Positions 53,914-63,371 of a DNA stretch of 64,000 nt are shown here, in pieces. Every line of letters starts with the position of its first letter. Position 1 is the stretch's first letter. A model generated the notes under the pieces. It saw only the letters and a list, made by a program, of their open reading frames with translations. It was not told the origin of the DNA and made no database searches. The translations under genes and the position numbers were made by a program. Origin of the DNA: Natronolimnobius sp. AArcel1 (lineage in GTDB: Archaea; Halobacteriota; Halobacteria; Halobacteriales; Natrialbaceae); assembly GCF_011043775.1 (NCBI RefSeq), contig NZ_JAAKXY010000005.1:1-64000 (forward strand), read 5' to 3'.

Positions 53914-54349
53914 GCACTGTCTAGTTTAGCACCTCCTCAACCGGCGTTCGTCCATCGAGCGATTGATGGGGTCTCTGGCGATTGTAGTAATGCACAAATT
54001 GTTCAATTCATTCACGGGCGCTCCGCCGACTGCCCACCCACGAATTATGGAAACGGTCGACGCGTATTTTGAATGTGTGAAACCACTTTTCGATAAGGTT
54101 TCGGTCGATATAGTTAACCCGACCGTTCAATCATAACCGAGCAAGGGCACTCCGATATCCAAATTGATCGACGAGAAACACCGCATCGGAGAGATCATGT
54201 TTCTCGCGGAGTCTATGCAGAAATGCAGCCGCTGGATCGGTGCCGTGTCGACCGAACAATTGAGCGTCGAGAATCAACTTTGTGTCGAGGTCTATTGCAG
54301 TGTACAACCAAGACCATTCACCGTTTATTTTGACAGCAGTCTCATCTTG
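53914..54349 (-). pseudogene. Decayed IS6-type transposase, third copy (5'-truncated)
   Basis: On the minus strand the frame runs from DETAVKINGEWSWLYTA through FLVDQFGYRSALARL, where a TGA replaces Gly. It continues with LNGRVNYIDRNLIEKWFHTF, a second TGA replaces Trp in ARKWIEQF, and it ends at TAG 53922-53924. The end ggcactgtc at 53914 matches the other copies. Upstream of the first catalytic Asp the homology stops abruptly at about 54349, so the 5' third is missing or replaced. It is inactive. It lies between GH81 and the 3' end of the surface protein gene. Confidence 0.8.
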
Positions 54350-54475
54350 AGAGTGACAAGAGCAGTACGTCAGCGGACTACTCTTATCAACGGCGTAACT
54401 GAGATGCATTGGGTTCAGATGGAGGAACCCTCTCCTCTCATCTTTAACCAACAAATCTCGAATGTGCTTTGTTGG

Positions 54476-57400
54476 TTAAGTCCTATTCTCTTGGAACCGC
54501 CCGAAAGCAGCGAGGAAGACGACAATCGCCAGTAGCGTGATACCAACGCTGAATCCCGATGTTCCATCGTCGACGTCTTCGGTCACACTATTCTCACCAC
54601 TGTCCCCGGCGCTCGAGACACCATCATCATCCACGTCAGATGTCTCATTACCCCCCATTTCGTCAGAAGTCGAGCTGGGGGTCTCCGCATTAGGCACGCC
54701 AACACCAACTGCAAACTGCGAGAACCCATCGACGGCGGCACTGAAGCGTATTTCGTCGCTCGTTTCATCGATAACTGTCGTCTCGAGTGATCGCCACTCG
54801 TTCGCGTCGGGGTCGAAGTGGTACAATGAGACCGCATCGAGGTCACCGTCGGCAGTCTCGAGCGCTTCGATCGGAGCGGTGAACTCGATCGTCGCCGAAT
54901 CGAACTGGCCAGGTTCGAAGTCGGTGCCAATTTGGAGGTGGCCAACTGCCTCGAGACCCTGGTCTAGGTCGCGAACGTCGTCGGTGGTCGGCGTGTTGCT
55001 CTCACGGATCGTTAGCGCCGTGTCGATCGACTCGGAGAATGTGATCTCGAGTTGTTCGGTCGTCGCTATTGGGCTGTCCTCGGCTGCAGTGTCGTCGGTG
55101 AAAAACCGGAGTTCGATCGTTTGGGTATTGCTGAATTCAAGGTGTGATTCAGAGACGCCGTCGCTAACGGAGGGAGTGACGTCGGCCCGAAGTTCATCAC
55201 CCACAGTCCGAACCGATGTCGTCCCGTCGCCGTCTACTGCCGTGCTGGAACTGCTCGTCCCGCCTCCAGTCGCGGCGTCGGGTACGGCTTCGACGGTCAC
55301 CACCTCGCTGTCAGTGTCGTCGCCGCTCGTCACGGTCACGCTTCCCGTACCGGCGTCGCTGACCGCGGTGTCCCATTGCAGGGTACGCTCCTCGGAGTCA
55401 CCGCTCTCGAGTGTGACCGCTTGGGTGTCCCGCTCGTCGCCGTCGAAATCACGCAGTTCGACAGTCCGGTCGCCGTCTGCGGCCCAGTTAGTGACGTTTG
55501 CGGTCACCTCGAGGGGTTCGCCCTCGTCAACTGGTGCGTTGGTATCGGTGACGTTCACCCCGTAGAACGGTTCGGTGTCTTGCCAGGCGAGCGCTGGGTA
55601 GGCGCCGGTGGCGTGCCAGGAGCCCTGGGTGCTCTCAGCGGGGAACTCGAAGCCGGACATGAGCGCGGTAGCGTTTGCGCCGGTCATCTGGTCGGTGGTG
55701 AGGCCTTCCCCACCCCCGGCTGAGTCGTCTTGGCCAGTCGTTTCAGTGTCCCAGTAGGAGCCTTCGACATCGCTTTCGGTGTCGTGGAAGCCAACCAGCC
55801 CGCCAGCCGTCGTTCCGTTGACAGTGCCAGTGGCGTACGACTCGCTGACTGTGCCCTCGGTGTTGTAGCCGACCAGCCCGCCGACATAGGTGTCTCCTTT
55901 GACAGTTCCTGTGGCGTACGACTCGCTGACTGTGCCATCGTTGTAGCTGATCAGCCCACCGACAGTATTCCCACTTCCTTTGACATCACCGGTTACGTAC
56001 GACTCGCTGATCGTGCCATTGTTGTAGCCGACCAGCCCGCCGACATTGTTTTGTCCATGAATTTTGATATCATCGAGTCCAACCTTCTCGATGGTTGCAT
56101 CGTCTGTGTACCCAAACAGGCCTATAACGTCCTCTTCGCGATCGATTGTAAGATTCGAAATCGTGTACTCGCTGCCGTTGAACCAGCCCGTGAACTCCTC
56201 GCCGTCCTCACCAATTGATTCGAATCCGTGACCATTGTTAACCGCTGCATCGGCCACGTCTTCGTAGCCAGCCGTCTCTGTGTCAAGGTCGTTTGCCAGC
56301 GTGAAGTTCGCGTCCAGGTTCTCGCGAACGTTGTCGAGATGGTACCAGTCTTCGATCACGTAGGGGTCGTCCTCGCCGTTGCCGTCCGCGTATAGCGTGG
56401 CGTTCGGTGCTGGGTCCTGTGGATTGTTTTGGAGGGTAGGATAGTACTCGAGGGCCCCGTTGGCAGAATCACCCTCGGATACGTCCCACGACTCCTCAAA
56501 GTCAAATTTCATGCTGTCTTCGGCACTGTCGCCAGTCATCTCTCCAGTGGTGAGTCCCTCACCGTTGCCGCCAGATGCTGATTGACCCGTAGTCTGTGTG
56601 TCCCAGTAGGAGTCGGAGACGTCACCGTCGTCGTATCCGACGAGTCCACCGAGCGTCGTAACGCCGTCGACAGTGTCGACGGCCCCAATCGCGTACGAGC
56701 CCGCACCCGTTGCGTAGGAGTGAGACACCGTCCCCTCGTTCACACCGACCAGCCCGCCCAGGTTGTAACCCCCATCGACGTCGACGCTGGCGACGGACTC
56801 CGTTACCGTCCCGCCGTTACTGCCGACAACGCCACCCTGTGTATGGTGGGAACCCTGTAGATCTCCAGAAACCGTGGTTCTCGTTACGTCTCCGGAGACG
56901 AGGTTTCCGACTGCTCCCCCGAAAATTGAGGTCCCATCGAGGCTGAGGTCCACAGTGGCGTTAGTTATTGAGGTCTCTTGGCCATACCCTACAACTCCTC
57001 CCGTCCCCGCTCTGCCAGCGACCGATCCCTGAACGAAAACGTCGGTCACGTCCGTATCGATCGCCGACCCGATGATTCCGCCGGTGTAACACAGGCCGTT
57101 GGAGTCACACTGGCCGCCGGAGACATCGATCGCTTCGAAGTGGACGTCCGCTATCGTCGCCCCGTCGGTACCCCCGAACAGTCCAGTCTCGTCCTCGTCG
57201 CTGTCGATGACCAGATTCGAAATCGTGTGGCCGTCACCACTGAACTCACCCTCGAACGGACTATCTTGACAGACACCGCTGTTGACATCTCCGCACTCAC
57301 CGATCGGCTCGAAGCCATCCTCGCCATCCCACTTCTCAGTCCCAGAGGCATCGATAGTAAGCGCGAGTCGGTAGTCATCAGCCAGCGAGCCACTATCGAG

Positions 57401-58573
57401 GCCAATTGCCTGCAACACCTTGTCGCTGGTGACGAGTTTGACATCCCCGTCCGTCTCCATCTCCTCGAGAAGCCGCTCTTTTTCAGCATCGTCTGGTTCC
57501 GTGAAGTGCGGTGTCGACGTCGTGCGGGCGTTGTTCTGCAGGTCTGGGTAGTCACCGACGACGGTAGTCCAGGTGTCGTCGAAGTCGAGGCCGTCGCCTG
57601 GCTCAGTCATGTTGCCATTGCTGCCGTCATAGGCCCACCTACCCTGCATCTCTTGGGTGCTAAGGCCGTTGACCTCGTCGACATCATGATCGCCATTACC
57701 GATGCCGTCGTTATCACCGCTCAACCCACTTCGTTCGGTGTCCCAGTATGATTTCTCGACTGTTCCGTTGAAGTCGTCGAGGTTGAAGCCGACCAGCCCA
57801 CCGATATCATCGTCTCCTGTGATAGTCCCAGTGGCGTAGGACTGCTCGAGTGTGCCCCGGTTGAAGCCGACCAGCCCGCCGACATTGTTTCCGTCTCCTG
57901 TGACAGTCCCGGTGGCGTACGACTCGCTGACTGTGCCTTCATCACTGTTCCAGCCGACCAGCCCGCCAACATGGACGTATCCTGTGACAGTACCAGTGGC
58001 GTACGACTCGCTCACTCCGCCAAAGTTGTCGCCGACCAGCCCGCCGACCGATAGGTCTCCTGTGACAGTCCCGGTGGCGTACGACTCGCTGACTGTGCCG
58101 TCGTTGTCGCCGACCAATCCGCCGACATCATTGTTACCGTGGATGTCGACATCTTCTAGTCCGACGTTCTCGATGCTCGCGTCTTCGTCAGTCCCACCAA
58201 ACAGGCCCACATGGTTCTCGCCACTGCGGTTGATGATGAGATGCGAAATGGTGTGCTCGTCACCGTCGAACGCTCCTGTGAATCTGTCTATATCATCTCC
58301 AATCGGGTCGAAGCCATCCCCATCGTTCCAGTTCTCGGTATCGCTCGAATCAATATCGTTCCCGAGTTCGTAGTGTGCACTCAGATTACCACTCATCGCC
58401 TGCAACTCCGAGGCGTTCGTGATGATGTAGGGATCACCGTCGACACCCTCACCGTCCAGATCAGTATCGGGATCGAGGTCGACCGAATCGGCCGCTACCG
58501 CTCCCACAATTCCGACAGCGAAAACGCTTGCTGCGATGATAAAAACCATCGCCCCTAACCAAAGGACTCTCAT
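54476..58573 (-). CDS. Large GLUG-repeat surface protein with C-terminal membrane anchor
   Basis: 1365 residues from ATG 58573 (MRVLWLGAMVFIIAASVFA), chosen because the signal helix then starts the protein. The chain holds three units, each opening with a lead such as YIITNASELQAM, an NWNDGDGFDPIG-type turn, an SHLIINR or SNLTIDR strand and LFG, then tandem GLUG motifs (GGLVG-N-GTVSESYATGTV) up to an SYWDTxTTGQ closing. After these come a CARDB-like domain (VNVTDTNAPVDEGEPLEVTA), a PGF-pre-PGF-like segment (FFTDDTAAEDSPIATTEQLE and DGFSQFAVGVG), an acidic Ser-rich spacer and one terminal helix (VGITLLAIVVFLAAF). It is probably an adhesin- or S-layer-associated protein. The repeats are also visible in the DNA. 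Confidence 0.88.
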   Translation of the reverse strand: MRVLWLGAMVFIIAASVFAVGIVGAVAADSVDLDPDTDLDGEGVDGDPYIITNASELQAMSGNLSAHYELGNDIDSSDTENWNDGDGFDPIGDDIDRFTGAFDGDEHTISHLIINRSGENHVGLFGGTDEDASIENVGLEDVDIHGNNDVGGLVGDNDGTVSESYATGTVTGDLSVGGLVGDNFGGVSESYATGTVTGYVHVGGLVGWNSDEGTVSESYATGTVTGDGNNVGGLVGFNRGTLEQSYATGTITGDDDIGGLVGFNLDDFNGTVEKSYWDTERSGLSGDNDGIGNGDHDVDEVNGLSTQEMQGRWAYDGSNGNMTEPGDGLDFDDTWTTVVGDYPDLQNNARTTSTPHFTEPDDAEKERLLEEMETDGDVKLVTSDKVLQAIGLDSGSLADDYRLALTIDASGTEKWDGEDGFEPIGECGDVNSGVCQDSPFEGEFSGDGHTISNLVIDSDEDETGLFGGTDGATIADVHFEAIDVSGGQCDSNGLCYTGGIIGSAIDTDVTDVFVQGSVAGRAGTGGVVGYGQETSITNATVDLSLDGTSIFGGAVGNLVSGDVTRTTVSGDLQGSHHTQGGVVGSNGGTVTESVASVDVDGGYNLGGLVGVNEGTVSHSYATGAGSYAIGAVDTVDGVTTLGGLVGYDDGDVSDSYWDTQTTGQSASGGNGEGLTTGEMTGDSAEDSMKFDFEESWDVSEGDSANGALEYYPTLQNNPQDPAPNATLYADGNGEDDPYVIEDWYHLDNVRENLDANFTLANDLDTETAGYEDVADAAVNNGHGFESIGEDGEEFTGWFNGSEYTISNLTIDREEDVIGLFGYTDDATIEKVGLDDIKIHGQNNVGGLVGYNNGTISESYVTGDVKGSGNTVGGLISYNDGTVSESYATGTVKGDTYVGGLVGYNTEGTVSESYATGTVNGTTAGGLVGFHDTESDVEGSYWDTETTGQDDSAGGGEGLTTDQMTGANATALMSGFEFPAESTQGSWHATGAYPALAWQDTEPFYGVNVTDTNAPVDEGEPLEVTANVTNWAADGDRTVELRDFDGDERDTQAVTLESGDSEERTLQWDTAVSDAGTGSVTVTSGDDTDSEVVTVEAVPDAATGGGTSSSSTAVDGDGTTSVRTVGDELRADVTPSVSDGVSESHLEFSNTQTIELRFFTDDTAAEDSPIATTEQLEITFSESIDTALTIRESNTPTTDDVRDLDQGLEAVGHLQIGTDFEPGQFDSATIEFTAPIEALETADGDLDAVSLYHFDPDANEWRSLETTVIDETSDEIRFSAAVDGFSQFAVGVGVPNAETPSSTSDEMGGNETSDVDDDGVSSAGDSGENSVTEDVDDGTSGFSVGITLLAIVVFLAAFGRFQENRT

Positions 58574-58901
58574 TGCCCCTCCGGGGCCAGTATTGGTTCT
58601 GAAACAGTCTGGCGTCCTCGAGCACTCTGCCAATCAATCCAGAGGAGACGGACAGTCTCACACAGGTTTTGGCAATTCTGTGACAATCGAAGCCAGGTGG
58701 ATACCGAGTGAAGAAGATCTTGCATTGCGTACGCAAACCGTACTGTTACAGTCATCATAAACTGAATACCAGCGGATAGTGGTATGCGAAAATGACGTGC
58801 TGAAACGGTTTCTGTCTACTACACGCCCATTATGTGTCTTGAATGACTAATGTTGAACCGATAAGGTCCTACTGCCCGATGAGAAAGACACGCATAAATT
58901 C
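58574..58901. other. 328-base divergent intergenic region
   Basis: No gene. It carries the promoters of the surface protein (leftward) and of the histidine kinase (rightward). Short frames across it are shadows of the surface protein's in-frame upstream extension. Confidence 0.5.
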
Positions 58902-60623
58902 ATGTATATCACCGGGCTGCTCGCCTATGCTGGCTCAGCACTCATTGGCGGCCTGCTCGCCGTCTCGTTACTAGTCAAATACGACCGTCGACAGCCAGCC
59001 TTCACGTTCGGCCTGTTTCTGCTCGTTATCGGCTTCTGGGCAACTACCTACGTCGGCTATCTCGTCGCAACCACCGAGGCATGGCTGCTGTTTTTTATCC
59101 AACTATCGTATCTCTCTGTCGTCACAGCCCCAGTTGTCTGGGTCGTCTTCGCTCTCCAGTACACCGATCGTGAGGCGTGGCTCTCGCGACGGCGGATGGT
59201 CTTCCTATCGGTCGTTCCGGCAAGCGTTCTCGCGCTCGTCTGGACCGCTCCATACCACTCCTGGTTCTACGCCGAGATGTTCGTTCGGACGGTCGATGGT
59301 ATCGCCTTACTCGAGACACCACCCGAAATCGGCCACCGGATCAATATCGTCTACTCCTACGGCCTGCTCCTGATCGGGACGGGCCTTATCGTCGGTGAGA
59401 CCGTCACGAACAACCGGCTGTACAGACGCCAGTCGCTGGTGCTTTTTGGCTGTCTGAGCGCACCGTGGCTCGCCAATGGCCTGTTCCACCTTGGTTACCA
59501 GCCAATTCCGACAGCGGACCTCACACCAGTTGTCTTCGTCATCATCGGCATCCCACTGGCTGCCATCGTTCAGCGTGCCGAACTCACCGGGTTTGTCCCG
59601 GTTGCCCATGAACGAGTGTTTCACACCCTCGACAATCCGGTGTTCGTCATCACTACGTCAAACCGGATTTTGGATGCCAACCGTGCCGCACAGCGATTGG
59701 TCGATGCTGATGGCGACCAGGTTGGGGGACGTGACCTCACCACGATCCTTCCGGACCCACTGCTCGAGGGCGGCAATCTCCATCCGGAACTCGAGGAGGC
59801 AATGGAGTGTGTGATCGAGGTCGATGGCGTCCCACGGCAGTATATCGCCCGACTCAGGGGCACCGAGACGGCTCCCCAAGGAAATCCTCGCGGCTGTATC
59901 CTCTCGTTGACCGATATCACGCTTCAAAAGCGTCAACAGGAGAGCCTCGAAGCCAAAAACGAACAGCTTGAACGACTCGCGAGCGTCGTCTCACACGATT
60001 TGGCGACACCGTTGGCGACTGGCGAGAATCTCCTCCATCTGATAAAATCGGACCTGGATTCGTCCCACTCCGAAATGCAACAGTCGCTGTCGGATCTAGA
60101 AACCGTCCACCATCGGCTCCGAGCCTTTGCAGAGGGCCTTCCAGCGCTCGCTCGCGAAAGCACTGATGTGGAGACACCAATTGACTGTGATCTCGAAACA
60201 GTCGCTTGGGAAGCGTGGGAGGTGGTTGACACCGGCGATCTTCGCCTGTCGATTGACTCGACCGACACACTACAGGCAGACCCCAATCGGCTCCAGCAAG
60301 CATTTGAGAACCTGTTTGGGAACGCCGCCGAACATGCGGTCAGTGGGCAGGCAGGAGCGACAACTGTCCGAATTGGGCGACTGCCCGCTGCTTCGGGATT
60401 TTATCTCGAGGACGACGGGCCAGGAATTCCTGCGGGTAGACGCGAGGATTTGTTGGCTTTTGGGGTGTCGACCGGGAGCGGATCCGGCTATGGGTTAGCA
60501 ATTGTCCGGACAATTGTTGAAGCCCATGGCTGGTCACTATCGATCACTGATGGCGCTCAAGGCGGTACGCGCTTCGAGATTGAGACAGCTTCACACGCTC
60601 GGCAAGCCAGTTCTTCCGTGTAG
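58902..60623 (+). CDS. Seven-helix membrane histidine kinase with PAS domain
   Basis: 573 residues. About seven hydrophobic helices in residues 1-225 form a 7TM histidine-kinase sensor (AYAGSALIGGLLAVSLLV onward). A PAS domain follows (about 240-350; FHTLDNPVFVITTSNRILDA, then CILSLTDITLQKR). HisKA carries His365 in VVSHDLATPLATGEN. The ATPase has the N-box Glu-Asn-Leu-Phe-Gly-Asn (FENLFGNAAEHAV), the G1 box DDGPGIP and a G2 box GSGSGYGLAIV. The response regulator gene begins about 107 bases downstream on the same strand, so the two form a likely pair. The stimulus is unknown. Confidence 0.9.
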   Translation: MYITGLLAYAGSALIGGLLAVSLLVKYDRRQPAFTFGLFLLVIGFWATTYVGYLVATTEAWLLFFIQLSYLSVVTAPVVWVVFALQYTDREAWLSRRRMVFLSVVPASVLALVWTAPYHSWFYAEMFVRTVDGIALLETPPEIGHRINIVYSYGLLLIGTGLIVGETVTNNRLYRRQSLVLFGCLSAPWLANGLFHLGYQPIPTADLTPVVFVIIGIPLAAIVQRAELTGFVPVAHERVFHTLDNPVFVITTSNRILDANRAAQRLVDADGDQVGGRDLTTILPDPLLEGGNLHPELEEAMECVIEVDGVPRQYIARLRGTETAPQGNPRGCILSLTDITLQKRQQESLEAKNEQLERLASVVSHDLATPLATGENLLHLIKSDLDSSHSEMQQSLSDLETVHHRLRAFAEGLPALARESTDVETPIDCDLETVAWEAWEVVDTGDLRLSIDSTDTLQADPNRLQQAFENLFGNAAEHAVSGQAGATTVRIGRLPAASGFYLEDDGPGIPAGRREDLLAFGVSTGSGSGYGLAIVRTIVEAHGWSLSITDGAQGGTRFEIETASHARQASSSV

Positions 60624-60730
60624 CATACCACCATGCCGTGGCATACGGTTTAATACTCTCTCCTAATACTATCAGCTGTGATGGAGTATATTCGAAATGG
60701 TGTGGTCGTCGCAGGTCCCAGTCAACGGGT

Positions 60731-62350
60731 ATGTGGAGTGTGCCCGTGACCGAGACGGCAGATTCAGTTTCGCCACCCACGTCGCAGCGGTCGATTTCAG
60801 TGCTCCTAATCGACGACGACGAGACGTGGGCCCGGACACAGCGTCGACTGCTCGAACGCTCCCACGAGCACCTCACTGTATCGACGGCAACTAGTTTCCA
60901 GGCGGCCCGAGACGCGCTCGAAGCCACCGAACCGGACTGTATCGTCTGTGACTACCAACTCGGCGACGGCACCGGTGTCGAACTGTTGGCCGAGGTTCGT
61001 GCCACCGAGCCCGAGTTGCCGTTCATCCTGGTAACTGGACAGGGTGACGAGGCGGTTGCCAGCGATGCGATCGGCGCACAGGTAACCGACTACGTCAGAA
61101 AGATGGATCTCGGCAAGCAGCCCACCGGGTTAGTCCGGCGGATCGAAACAGCTGTCCAAGCTGACCGGAGCCGCCGGGCGTTGGCCCGTGAACGACGGTC
61201 CAAAGAGGCCCTTCTCAAAGCTGTAACCGCCTCGGCCACTCGCTCAGAACTCGGCGGAGTCATCTGCGAACAACTGGTCGACAGTGGATACGCCTGTGCG
61301 TCAATCGCTGTTCTCGACGATGACCGCGGGGTTGTCCCACTGGCGGCGGCTGGTGACACCGACTATCTTGAAGCTGCAATCACACCAGGGACACGGCCAG
61401 CCGACTGCACCGAACCCACCCTCCGCGCAGTCGACGAAACCGAACTGGTCGTCCACTCACTGACACCTATCGAGGAAATAAAGACTGAGTCGACCAACTG
61501 GGAGCAGGTTGCCGTCGCCCACGGGTTTGGGTCAGCGGCTGCGGTCCCGATCAGCCACAATGACGTCTATTTCGGTGCGCTAACAGTTTATAGCTGGACA
61601 CCACAGATCGACGACCGTGAACAGGTGTTGCTCACCGAGTACGCCGAGACAATCGGCTATGCCTTCCAGACGGCCGCCTGGAAGCAAACACTCCTCTCGT
61701 CTGGTACTGCGACTGTCGAATTTGCACTCAGCAATGGGTGCCATCCACTCCTCGAGCTTGCCGCAGCACTCCCTGAAAATCCGACGCTCCACGTCACAAC
61801 GGTTGTCCCTCGAAGTGACCACGAAGTGCTCTACGTGACGCGTCTCGAGGGGGTCGCGGAAGCCACCCTCTCGGAAATCGTTGAAACGACCGAAATGATT
61901 GTCTCAATCGACTACCACCGAACCAATGATGCCATCCAGTGTGGACTCGTCGTCGAATCACCATCTCCCGAAATGCGACTCGTCGATGCCGGGGTCTCGC
62001 TATTTCAAACCGTTGTCGACGGCAGGCACGCACGGATTTCGGCCGTCCTTGGTGGGGAGAATACCGTCAATGGGTGTGTCGACGTCCTCTCGGACCTCTA
62101 TGGTGAAGGTGCGGTGAAAACGCTCTGGACCACCGATGAAGCCACTATGTCACGAACCGAGCCGGTCGCCAATCTTACCGACCGACAGCGACAGGTACTC
62201 GAACTCGCCGTTGAGGCAGGCTACTTCGAGCGACCGCGTCACAACAACACGGGCGAACTCGCTGATGCCCTCGACATTTCGCGGGCGACTTTCACTCAGC
62301 ACCTGCGGGCCGCCCAGCGGAAGTTGTTTGGATCGGGAATTCACAGGTGA
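60731..62350 (+). CDS. Response regulator receiver-GAF-HTH10 (bacterio-opsin-activator type) protein
   Basis: 539 residues from ATG 60731 (MWSVPVTETADSVSPP). An upstream frame to 60638 is possible, but the receiver domain already starts 20 residues after this Met. The receiver has VLLIDDDETW, the phosphoacceptor Asp74 in CIVCDYQLGDG and a Lys in YVRKMDL. A GAF domain follows (about 165-320; AVPISHNDVYFGALTVYSW). A BAT-type GAF/HTH domain then ends with NLTDRQRQVLELAVEAGYFE and ALDISRATFTQHLRAAQRKL, the HTH10 DNA-binding unit. It should be the partner of the upstream kinase, turning phosphorylation into transcription. Targets are unknown. Confidence 0.9.
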   Translation: MWSVPVTETADSVSPPTSQRSISVLLIDDDETWARTQRRLLERSHEHLTVSTATSFQAARDALEATEPDCIVCDYQLGDGTGVELLAEVRATEPELPFILVTGQGDEAVASDAIGAQVTDYVRKMDLGKQPTGLVRRIETAVQADRSRRALARERRSKEALLKAVTASATRSELGGVICEQLVDSGYACASIAVLDDDRGVVPLAAAGDTDYLEAAITPGTRPADCTEPTLRAVDETELVVHSLTPIEEIKTESTNWEQVAVAHGFGSAAAVPISHNDVYFGALTVYSWTPQIDDREQVLLTEYAETIGYAFQTAAWKQTLLSSGTATVEFALSNGCHPLLELAAALPENPTLHVTTVVPRSDHEVLYVTRLEGVAEATLSEIVETTEMIVSIDYHRTNDAIQCGLVVESPSPEMRLVDAGVSLFQTVVDGRHARISAVLGGENTVNGCVDVLSDLYGEGAVKTLWTTDEATMSRTEPVANLTDRQRQVLELAVEAGYFERPRHNNTGELADALDISRATFTQHLRAAQRKLFGSGIHR

Positions 62351-62371
62351 CTGGCTTCGAACTGTCAGTAA

Positions 62372-62470
62372 CCCACGACTGAAGTCGTGGGCTTCCTCCT
62401 TGCATTTCTGTGAGTCGATTTCCTGGCAGGTCTTTCTTGACGTAGTAGTCTGCGGCGCTGTCACAAGTAG
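62372..62470 (-). mobile_element. IS200/IS605 end with the last codons of a tnpB-like gene
   Basis: The hairpin cccacgactgaagtcgtggg (62372-62391) is identical to 18996-19015. On the minus strand the preceding codons read NPTCDSAADYYVKKD, resembling the zinc-ribbon end of haloarchaeal TnpB (CxxC...ADYNAAKN-like), then a short unrelated tail into the hairpin. The rest of the element is gone. It abuts the HTH10 gene (stop at 62350). Confidence 0.45.
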
Positions 62471-62494
62471 GGTTAGAAATTATACTTCTGTGAA

Positions 62495-63040
62495 TTGACG
62501 GAAAGACAGTTATCTGCCCAGTCACGGAGCGTTAGACGGAACCGGCCACTAGAACCGTCTCAGGCAGAGACGCTCGCAGCGTACGATGGAATGCGTGGTA
62601 GTGTAGAACTCACCCGTGGAGTGTTGCTTGCCGCTGGATTGATGTATGTCACTGACCCGGATGAAGTGCCCGCTACGGAGGTGATAGAGATAATTGATCA
62701 GCTTTGAGAACTTGACGGAGCACTCGTCAAACAATCTGACGAAATTGAGCAAATATTCGCAGAAGTAGACGTTTCGGCTTCTCTGGTCGTCTCGCTGTCT
62801 ACGGACGATGGTCCCAAGTTGGTGGCCATACGGCGAACGATCTCTGATATTACCCACGAGCTTGAAACAAAGCGGATAGATGGACAGCGATACGAGTTCG
62901 AAGTTTTCGTAGAATCCCCGGAGAGCGCCTGCAGACGAGGGGAAGACCTCCAACCAATTTTACAGGAAGGTGTTGTTCTCTCGGAGAACGAGGCACTGTG
63001 GGAAGTGAAGTACGATCTGTTCGGAGGTGGTGACGAATGA
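62495..63040 (+). pseudogene. Gene split by an in-frame TGA; nucleotidyltransferase (MNT)-like, low certainty
   Basis: One continuous frame interrupted only by TGA 62705-62707, where CGA (Arg) would read through. The first part (from TTG 62495 or ATG 62591) includes LTRGVLLAAGLMYVTDPDEV. The second has FAEVDVSASLVVSLSTDDG, THELETKRIDGQRYEFEVFV, and a LQPILQEGVVLSENEAL segment like the end of antitoxin nucleotidyltransferases. The GSxxxG active-site motif expected of an MNT enzyme is not seen, so the family is uncertain. The stop overlaps the next ATG (ATGA), as in a toxin-antitoxin operon. Confidence 0.5.
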
Positions 63041-63291
63041 CGTCGAAAAAGTTTGAGTCGGCGCTCGGTGATGCGGAAGATGCGTTCCAGAGAAAACCCA
63101 CAAATCCTGAGGTCGGACTCGAGCACGTTTCCGACTCAACTGTCCTCCAGTTACGGAAGGCCTGTCACCTTCTCGATGCTGTAGGTTTCCTGCTCAATCG
63201 TAATGGGCACTTCACAGTCATTATCGAGGCGTGTTTCGTCTCTATCGAGCGCTCGATCCACTTCTACGTTGAAGAGAAGGGATATGATTGA
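63037..63291 (+). CDS. Short HEPN-like protein, probably truncated
   Basis: 84 residues. The helical composition includes VLQLRKACHLLDAVGFLLNR and FTVIIEACFVSIERSIHFYV, which resembles the first half of HEPN-domain proteins of haloarchaeal HEPN/nucleotidyltransferase pairs. The frame ends in YVEEKGYD, and the usual second helical pair with the RxxxxH motif is not present, so it looks shortened. Translationally coupled to the broken upstream gene. The function (RNase toxin or degraded remnant) is inferred from the family resemblance only. Confidence 0.5.
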   Translation: MTSKKFESALGDAEDAFQRKPTNPEVGLEHVSDSTVLQLRKACHLLDAVGFLLNRNGHFTVIIEACFVSIERSIHFYVEEKGYD

Positions 63292-63371
63292 AGTCGAAGA
63301 GGCAGCACCACTGAGTCGGTCCTGATGATCTACAGACTAGTATCAAACGCCGCTGAGACCAAATTGTGGAC

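Noticed and set aside
54476-58573. Regularly spaced short repeats that could suggest a CRISPR array
   Set aside because: They encode in-frame GLUG motifs, vary in sequence and have no unique spacers of constant length.
34204-62707. Repeated TGA codons where Trp or Arg is expected, as a possible recoding signal
   Set aside because: They occur in already decayed genes together with frameshifts; intact genes of the window use TGG for Trp and TGA as a stop. Ordinary transition mutations suffice.
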